DNA from: Eumeta japonica
Taxonomy: Eukaryota; Arthropoda; Insecta; Lepidoptera; Psychidae
Direction: 5' to 3'
Length of the DNA stretch: 64,000 nt
Assembly: GCA_005406025.1 (NCBI GenBank)
Contig: BGZK01000290.1
Coordinates: 452,087 to 516,086 of the forward strand
Shown here: one piece after another, positions 35,701 through 45,400 of the stretch
How the letters are laid out: the number at the start of each line of letters is the position of its first letter
Numbering within the stretch: the stretch's first letter is position 1
The notes under the pieces: model-generated
The model's database searches: none
What the model was told of the DNA's origin: nothing
The model's input: only the letters and a program-made list of their open reading frames with translations
Translations under genes and position numbers: made by a program

Positions 35701-38700
35701 GCATAGGCATGAGTCAAATACAATCAATTTCACACAAGCATTTGGGTATGAAAAAGCTATGCTAGTGGAGGTAACAAAATTTGACTGAGGCTCAAAAATC
35801 GGACCGCGTCACTTGATACAACGCCATGCTTATCAAATTCCAGGAAGGGGCATCACATTTGGTGGAGGAAATAATAACTGGTGACGAATCATGGATTTAT
35901 TGCTACGACCCCAAAACAAAGTAGTAATCGACGGTATTGAGTCTGTCGAGATGAACCGAAACCAACCAAAGTAGCGCGCAAGCGATGTGACCATCTATTC
36001 TCTAATGGCTGGCCTGTTCGTTTGTCCCTCGACTACAATATAAAAAAAAATGCTGGTGATATTGAGCTTTAAAAACTTATTTATTTCGTTTGTTATGGTC
36101 AGATTTTCATAGATAACAAAACAGTCTTTACGAGAAGTACATATGTTTTTGTACGTGTGGGTTTTTTTCATGGGATTCCTTAAAGTTTTGTTCAAATATG
36201 TGTAAAATCAAATAATCTATTTAGTTACAGCATCTATAACGTATAATATTGACATTTTATCAACTGTCATCTTAAATACTATGTATGATCCAACTAACGA
36301 TATATCTTGGGTGCGTGATGGTCATTCAGCCAGTGGATGGTACAAACCTGTAATTTTTTGGCACTAATTTATCGCGTAAACTATTCTACTTCACATATAC
36401 GAAATTTGAAACACTTTTTTATATTAATACCTATAATACAAATCTAATGAAATTATAAGATTATACGCATAGTTATTTAAGCGAGCACTAGACCTGCCTT
36501 TGCGCATTTTAAATATTTTGAATCTCATTTTCGTTCAACCATCAACGAATAAGACTCAGTTACGAATAACATCCTTAAATCGATACGGAATAAACAGAAG
36601 CTAGATTATTGAGTTACATTCGATTAATTGAAAATCTAGACAATTTCGATTTCAACCCAATCGCACCATTTTATTTTGCTTCAAACATTATTGTAATATA
36701 AAATATTTAACTTTTTACGCGACTACGGCGCAACACAGAAAGTATAAATTACATTTTCTTCTTTTAAAATAACCTCATGAGATACATCGTATTACATAAT
36801 AGACTATTCGTGATGGAGTCTTGACCCCTATACTTATTTACGGCAGTGAAAGTTGGATATGGTAGAAGAAAAACGAAAGTAGAATCAATGCGGTGGAGAT
36901 GCGATCTCTGTGTAGTATGTGTGGAGCATCTTTGGAAGATAGAATAAACAGTGATGACAGAGAACGGTGTGGATTGAAACATGTAGTCACTAGACTAGAA
37001 AGTGTTACGGTGGTTTGGCTGTCTAGAAAGAATGAATGAAAGTAGACAGGCAAAATGAATTTATAGGGCGAATGTGTGTGATGGAAGGACCATTAAGAGT
37101 CGCCCTAGAAAATCTTATTCTGACAAATTAGTGGAACATTAAAGGGCAAATATTTGAACAGCAAAACGGACGAGCTTGCATGAAACGATTGACAGATTCA
37201 GTGAAATGAGGGGTATGCTAAGATCGTAGCGTATGACGATCTGTGGTCTCTGCCTACATTTCTGAGAAATAGATAAAAAAATACGCTGGAATTCGATTTT
37301 AGACCTTCTCTTTTTAGTATAGTAGTATAGAGAAAAACACATAATATTCGTTACAAGTGTAAACAATACCTCTATTGTTATCGCAACGACCTAGATTAGC
37401 ATTTACAGACGTGTCTGGCGCGGTACGTTCAGTGACTATTTAAATTCTAGTGTGGTGACGTCTATCGGGCAAAAACATTTCCTTTGTCGAGACGTCAGAC
37501 CCGTGCCGTTATCGGTCAATATCTTCCTTCATATTCAAAATTATTTTGTTTTTGCAACGAGGTCATCGACCCGAAGTAACGGCTGTCGGTGACAGTACTG
37601 CGAGTGCGTTGACTTTGAGATATTAACGGATGGCGACGACTCTAAGGCGCTCTTGAACGTTAAACGAATTTTCGATGGGTATTGTTATAGTAAAAAAAAT
37701 CATTACGATTTCTTGATTCATGAATAAATAACATGCGCAATCGATCTCACACTGCAACGGCCATTCGATCTTTTGGCGACTCATGTGTGATCGCCTTTTT
37801 TATTATCAAAAACATATTTGTCACAATCGAAGTTACTTTTCTTGGTGCACTCTGTGCGAGTACAATCAATTATATATGGAAAGTACTACGTGGGTGAAAT
37901 ATGTTTATGAATTCAATATAATCAGAATGATGAATCCTAAAGAAGATTAAAAAAAATAAAATCATCAAATAGTAACTAAGGGTTAATTCAGATAAGTACC
38001 TACCATATAATGTATGGTTAATTTGCTGTCAGAAGATTCAATTTTTATCGTCAGCATGTGATAATGGCTCGGAACACCGTAACTTCATAAATCTTTGGAA
38101 AGTCGATAAAAAAGAAAAGTTAAAATATGTTCATACAACGACAACGGTAGTTGGCAGACCTCGATCTGCCCGGGGCGCCACTTAAGCACTAAGTCCTTCA
38201 AAAAAAATATTTATTTTACGTTCATTAAATTATTAACTAAATTATATAACACGAAGTGTAAAATTTGGTGAATTGTCATCGTATTGATGTTACTATTTGT
38301 GCGAAATTATGTGTGCCCAATCATTCGGGTGGCGTGTTATTTACCCGAAGTCGTGAGTCAATATTTGATTATTAAACTTCGATACAGACAGCGAGACGCG
38401 GCACACCCGCTAGTGACCAACTAGGTCGACATATATTTTTGAGCAGCAAAAGTCCTTTGTAAATGCGAATCGAAAGACTGCCCTATCGAAAGTACTGGAT
38501 ATAAAAATAGTTCGGGCATATTTAAACTGTAATACGCGGAACCCTGAGGATCTGCCACAGTAAAATCATTTCAAGTCCTGAAGGGTGAAATACATCACGC
38601 CTTGTTACAAATGGCCGAAAATTAGTTGAGAAGCAGTATAACAAATTTACAAGTTTTATGTCAGATACGCATTTCTGTTCAAAAGGACGGTTCGACACAC

Positions 38701-39393
38701 AAATTTTTATTCAAAAGAATTTGATACACATACACTTCTGTACAAAAGGGATCGACACATGCACACATACATTTTCTGTACATCATGTCCGACATACAAT
38801 CACACAAAAATGTTCGACACACAAACTTCTGTGAAAAAGAGTTCCGTAGCCAAAAAAAAGTTGGAGAACTACTGGCACAGTCTACACGTACCAACGAAAT
38901 GAAGTCATATTGTCAATTTCCCATTCGCGTAATATATTAGTCGACGAATTTCTATGAATATCAACCGGATCATGTCATCGGTGAGCATAATAAATATTTG
39001 CTTTCATCTAGGTGGCACTAATAAGATATGAAGCACCAGTACCGTAGTAATAAAATAGCGTGACATTATTTTTTACGTTTCTAGTCTAGACTTTTGTGGA
39101 GATCACCGACAGGTCGCAATAAATGGCAACGTTTTCCGCGCCGAGCTCGGCGGGGCCTCGCGGCCAGCCTTGGCGCGGGGACTTTGCACCGACGACAACT
39201 ATTTCTGTACACCTCGTACAATGTTGCAGGCTCACGCCGTGAAACAAAAAAAAAAGGACAAGTGCGAATTCAACTCGCGTAAATAGGGTGTCGTACGATG
39301 AATATGTAATCCTCATGTTTTTTGTGGTAACTAAAACGATTATTTATCTTAAAATTATAAAATAATATATATATATATACACATATATTATTT

Positions 39394-39450
<57 letters not shown>

Positions 39451-42400
39451 TTATACCCTCACAACATGCGGTTTCATTTGATATAACACAGTAGTTTACA
39501 AAACTTTTTAGCATGATGTTCCTCAATGCGGCTTGCAGCCGGTGTTAAATGGCAGCAATCGTCACGTAAGCAAGAAACGTTATGCCCCTTCCATTTGACT
39601 CAGCGAGTCTCTCTTTCGCTCTCTCTCTCTTACAGACTCTGGTAATTGAGTGAGAGTGACGTAGCCTCGAGCGGCGTGGCGCTTATTTCATTTTTCAAAA
39701 TTTTGGTACATTTAGGTATTATCGGTCATGTTACGTGCATTGCAATGAATAATAATATCATTGAGGTAATTTCTTTATGATTATTTTTCAATTTTTATTC
39801 GGTTTTGGAGATGGAGTGTTCAATTTTTAGTCTTTAATAAATTCATTTTATACATATAAAAGTGACATCTATTATCAATTTTAAAAATTGCATAATTGTG
39901 TAACTTAGCAAACTTAACAGTGTTAGATACAATATCGCTGTTTAGTGTTTTCTTTAGTGTTTTTTCTTTATATCACTTATAATTCACTATTTCACATGTA
40001 GTATGTATATTTAATTTTAAGTAAACGGACTTTTTTTTCTGAAGATATTATTTTGTTTTCTCGTTTAATTATTCTCAAAAGTTGTTAATTATTTCACTGT
40101 TCCTATCATTTGATATAACATAATATAAAGCGAAAGGAACTTCGTTCCATCTAGGTGTCCCACACCTGGTTTTATTTTAATTTACTAATTTGACCACCCG
40201 AAATTGAACACCATATTCAATATTTTGTTATTCATGTTAAACGTCCGTGTTCGGGTCACAGAAATTCATATGCATACAGACTTTCTAACTTAATTGGTCC
40301 AGTAAATTCTAAACGAATCGGTTGTTACAGACGGATACACGAGTGACACTACAATGGTTCCGTTTCTTCATTCCGACGTACGGAACCCAAAAAAATATAG
40401 TCTAGACATAACACGCGAACGAAAAACTTGCCAGCCGTCGCGGGGGCGATTCTGGATAATGACGAAATCTAGGCGCAAAGTCAAAAGGGTCACAGGCGGC
40501 CGGCGCGGTCGGCCCGTGGGCGCGGCGGGATTTAGATACGAGCGTCGATTTCGAGGACACATCGATCGTGAACATTAGCGTGATTAAAGGTGTCGCTTTT
40601 ATTTTTTTTTATCGGCGCTGCTTTATCACCCGACGCTAGTGTGTATTCATTTACAAGAGAAAGTTAATATCACGGCGACCCGCATCGCCCGTAATCTGAA
40701 TTTTCAATCTTCGAGTTCCGTAGACGGCATAATGCGGCTGGTGTGATACGCGACGATCCCATTAGTTCAAGATCTGACTGCAAAGTTTCTACGTACATCT
40801 ATCTGTTTTTTAATCAAAATATTTTTTTTTTTTTTATAAATAATTGTCAACAGGGCAATACGATTCTGCCGGGTTGCCAATTACGATATGGCCGCAAATA
40901 CCTTTTAATAAATTTTGATTAATTTATATTTTTAACAAATTCGTTCACTTGTTTTGAAGATCAATTATAATTATTTGCACTTGAAAAGTTTGGATTGCCA
41001 TTTCTCGTTTGGCTGCAACTTCTTGGCAAGAAGTGTTAAGGCAAGAGGTTGCGGCCAAATGAGAATTACAACCTAAAACCTAAACCACTAAGTTCTCTGC
41101 GTATATTTCTCTTCTTAAGTAATACATGTAATACATTTAAAAATAAACGAATAAAATTAACTAAAATGAAATTAAAAGTACTTGCAGCTATATTGTGATT
41201 AGCAACCCAGCAGCAATATTCCTCTGTTAATGATTATTTATAAAAATTGCATTTAAAAAAAAAAACAGGACGTGAAAATCATGCAGGCGGATCTAAGACT
41301 TAGAATAAGACTCAGCGTAAAAATCGACTGAATAAAAGTGTTGCTGTTAATTTTCAAATACGAAGTTCTCTATATATTTATAAAATTCGTACATTTTCTA
41401 GACGATTCAGATTTTTTTAGGTATGACAACGTTAAGACCTGACAATGATTTCGAATTTTTCATTAACATAGAGACTTGTCAGTTGCTTGTGTTGCAGAGC
41501 ACAATTACAAAAGAGTTAATTTACAGGACAAAACAAAAGGTATTTATGATGATGCCACCGGATAAATTTCATATTTTCCCCCGAAATTTGTAAAAAATTT
41601 CAAACGTCATCGCATTGATCAAAATTTCAAACTTAATTTTTTCGTATCCGTCGGTATCCCAATTGTCTATCGATATCTTTTTTGTGTCGTAAACGAAGAA
41701 ATCAGAGACGGAAACGCGACGCCGCCGCCGCGCCGATGTGTGGAGGTGTCGCGAATTGCATGTGCCACAAACCGCCAGTCGTCGCTAATTAATAGGCACA
41801 ATAGATACAACCACGTCTGAAAAAAATAAATACCTCAAGATTTCTATTTAAAAGAATGAGGGTTACTTTCAGGGAATAATAAGAATATTATTATATTTTA
41901 TTGTTACAATTGATTTATATTACAATTATAAAAGAAAAAAAAAGAAGTAGCCGATGAAACGATATCATCTTTTCTTCTTTAATCAGGACGAGAGAGTAAC
42001 AAATAACAGCTTCTAAATAATAATAATTGAGACGAAAATGTCTCCCAGACAACTTTGACATAATCCTCAAGTTTCTGAGTTGTTTGTTAATTATTATTTA
42101 CGGTAAATATCTTTTATTATTGAATAATTTCATAATGTCCGACTATTCACATCGTAGGAAAATCAGTGATAACTACGTCAAGGCCGATTCTCGCAAGTTA
42201 ATCAAAATAAAAAAAAATAAGTCATTTATCAATCGCACAGCTAAACATTATCGTTCGATAAATATTTATTTTTATTCTTAATGGAAATCAAGAAATACAG
42301 ATTTGTCGCATTGCAGGCAAAAGAAACGTCCAAGATAGTCTTCTAAATTTATTAGAATCGTGAAAACATCTTTTTAGGGTTTCAAAGTCAACAAGGAACC

Positions 42401-45400
42401 CTTATAATTTCGCCATTTCCCTCCGTTCGTACGTCTGTCTGTCTGTCTGCGCCTTAACTTAGAGACTCTTAGAACAAGAAAGCTGTAATTTGATATTAGT
42501 TTATTTATATATTAATCACGACGACAAAAGGATCAAATAAAAATAAAAAATATTTTTTTAATTACTTTCTCTGCACATATAGTGCAGATAAATATTTTTC
42601 TCATCTATCTCATGGTGTGGGGTATCGTTGGATAGCTCATTCAAAAACATTGTGGATCCGTGAAAATCGTTTTTTTAATTTAAGATCCGTTTGCGAAATA
42701 CTAAGCTTTAAAGTGATAATTTTTTTTAGAGTTATGCCCCCCCTCTCAGGAAGATGGTTATTTTTGGATAAGCAAAATAAAAATTAATAACATTACTATA
42801 TGTATACAAGGAAGTTAAGAGGAAACCTATCACAGGTAAGTAGGCTTTTTAGAAGTTAACGGTAATAGTCGATCAACTTATAAAATGTACTTAGACAAGA
42901 AAAAATAAAATTTTGTTTAAATTCCATTGAAAATTACTTAGATAATGTTGTTGATTGTGTAAAATAGGTAGTTAATGTAAGTCTTTGGACCGTGTAAGAT
43001 TATTAAATATAAAATCATGACATCCTTAACAACCGTCCTATGTAGGCCCGTTTTTAGACGTTATTAGCCGTTAAACCATGAACACAATTAATCGGTTCAT
43101 AATATCAAACAAATAGCCGCATTTTAAGTCATATATCACGGGCAACTACGGAGCCCTACACTGCACTTGACTCGACACGCACTTTTCCGTCTTTATTTTG
43201 TTTAATTTCACAAGAACAGAAACTACTAACCTAAGTACTTGAACTTTTATTTCAATTAGAAATTTTCAAGAATATACAATTTGCATAGGACACATTTATT
43301 CTTCAATAGTAAAACACTCATATCAAAGAACTATTAATGTTGCTTATATAACAATATCGATGAATTGCGTTAACAATCACATAATATGTGATTGTCATGT
43401 AACGTATTACGGGGACTATTAGAGCTAAATGTGTGGTTTGTTACGTAGAAAATTATATGATGCACTGCATTATTATCGTTGAAAAAAAAAATGTTATCCG
43501 TTGTATACATGTTTTATAAAGCTTTTAAAACAGCTAATTTCTTTTAATAGGAATAAACCACGAATTCATGTCTAAAAAAGAAAACTTCATACTACCCAAA
43601 ATGAGTACTAAACGCAAGCAATATGTAATTATAAAATTTATAAGTATGAGATTAAAAAATTCAACATTGTCTTGAAAATCTGAAGCCTACATTTTTCAAA
43701 ATCTCATTTTGTATCATCGGCGCTCAAGTTTTTCACTTCCGAATAGCGGATGCTGGTATATTTTGACCACCTGCAAAACACATCGAGTGTTTAAGTAGGT
43801 AATGTCGCCTTAGAACCAGCAGATCAATTATGTTTCTTAACAAGCGACGTCGACACGGATGTGAGTCGGCTCAAACGCCCGTCAAACGCACTTTTCGTAC
43901 TGCGGACACGGAAGACACGATGTCAAAGCGATAACGGGTCTGTGTCGCGTTATGTACACATTTTTGACGTTTAAATGAGTAAGGATACAAGAAGTCGACT
44001 CGATTTTGACGCGTGATCTAAATATGTGTTTTTGCTGTTTCGTTTTTGTTATCCTGAGTGCTTTGTTGTTTTATTATTGCGTAAAATTAAAGCCAAAGGT
44101 GGCTCGTCATGGACTCTAAATGATTCTCGATGGACATATTCTTTCATTAGCAATGAAAGCATTTCGAAGAAAGCGCAAAATGCAATGAGAGCTGTGTATT
44201 CCTTTTGAGCAACATGTTCTGAGAAAATTTTATTTTTAATAATTTACATATTATTTTGTAATTACGTTATTAGTAATTTTATGTTTTAAAAAATAATTTC
44301 CTTTGCCTTTAATTATTACACCAGTTGAGTAATATCAAAATGTAATAACAACAAAACCGTTTTAGTAATTGCAAGAATTAGTAAAATTAAAAAATATTTA
44401 CAATGTTGTAGTATAATGTTCATGTTATCTAAAAATTACTATTTGTATTTGTAATATCAAGAAAAGATATTATTTAATTCAAAGTGTTTACTGCTTTTTT
44501 TATTTCGTATAAATCGTATTCATTAATGTTTAACGCTTTTTGTAATATCAGCAAAGATATTACTGTTCCTAGTTAGATTGCCTTTCCTAATTGGTTAGTG
44601 AGCCGGTTTATTTATTTTAGTTCTACTATTCTGATAACATGTGATTAATATTAAAAACAATATATTACAATTTATCATGCCTACTACATAATTATTTCCA
44701 TTATAATTTTAAAACCTAAATTTCTGATTTAAAACCTAACGTAATATGACATATGGGTAGGCATGATCCAAGTGTAATAATTTTGAAATTGTCAACATTA
44801 TAGTTTGGGCTGCTTTTTTTTGTTGGAAACGTAATTTGATTTAATAAATTGACAATATAAGTATGCCTATAATAAAAATTACAGCATTTTAAATGCAATT
44901 AATAGCCAAAAGACTAACATAAAAATATGAGGAGGTGAATGTTAAAGAGTAGAAAATTTGGTAGCCATATAATGGTAACACCAAGCAGAGCGATGTCGTT
45001 GTGAAACAGAAGTTGAATCGATATCGCTTTCAGTGAAACTGCAATGCCAATTATCGACCATATGACTTCTACATTGACTACATAGCGATATCGCTCGTTA
45101 AGAAACATAATTAACTGCTGGGGGTGCTCCCGCTCATGGGATCTAACCGTTATTGAAATGACCACTCGGTTTATAGCTTTAGTCAAATTACACCACACAC
45201 TCGGTGCCTCGGGGGTCTCGTCAAGCAGTCTGTCGAATCGGTGAAAAAATTACTTCAAACGTGAAATAAAAAAAAAAAAGGAAACGAGAGATTCTTGGGA
45301 CACCCGGTTCGAATGAAATTCCCTTTCGCTATATATTTTGTACTAAATAACAGGCGCAATGTCATAAATGAACAACGTTTGTGAGTAACTACTTGAAGTA

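Larger units (their letters stand above)
39247..40400 (-). repeat. GGTTCCG-type element, inverse orientation, copy 2
   Basis: Starts with 'aaaaaggacaagtgcgaatt' then 'caactcgcgtaaatagggtgtcgtacg', the inverse of the family's GTACGG...CGAGT...CACTTGGCCGGTTTTT end. It closes at 40345-40395 with 'acactacaatggttccgttt' and 'acgtacggaaccca'. The span is longer than expected because of an internal TA microsatellite (39363-39449) and probably other inserted sequence, so two overlapping partial copies are also possible. Confidence 0.5.

Noticed and set aside
41002..41065. microRNA precursor call for the hairpin
   Set aside because: The stem is at the short end, no conserved seed is known to me, and nearby related words suggest a transposon. 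Reported as a repeat only.
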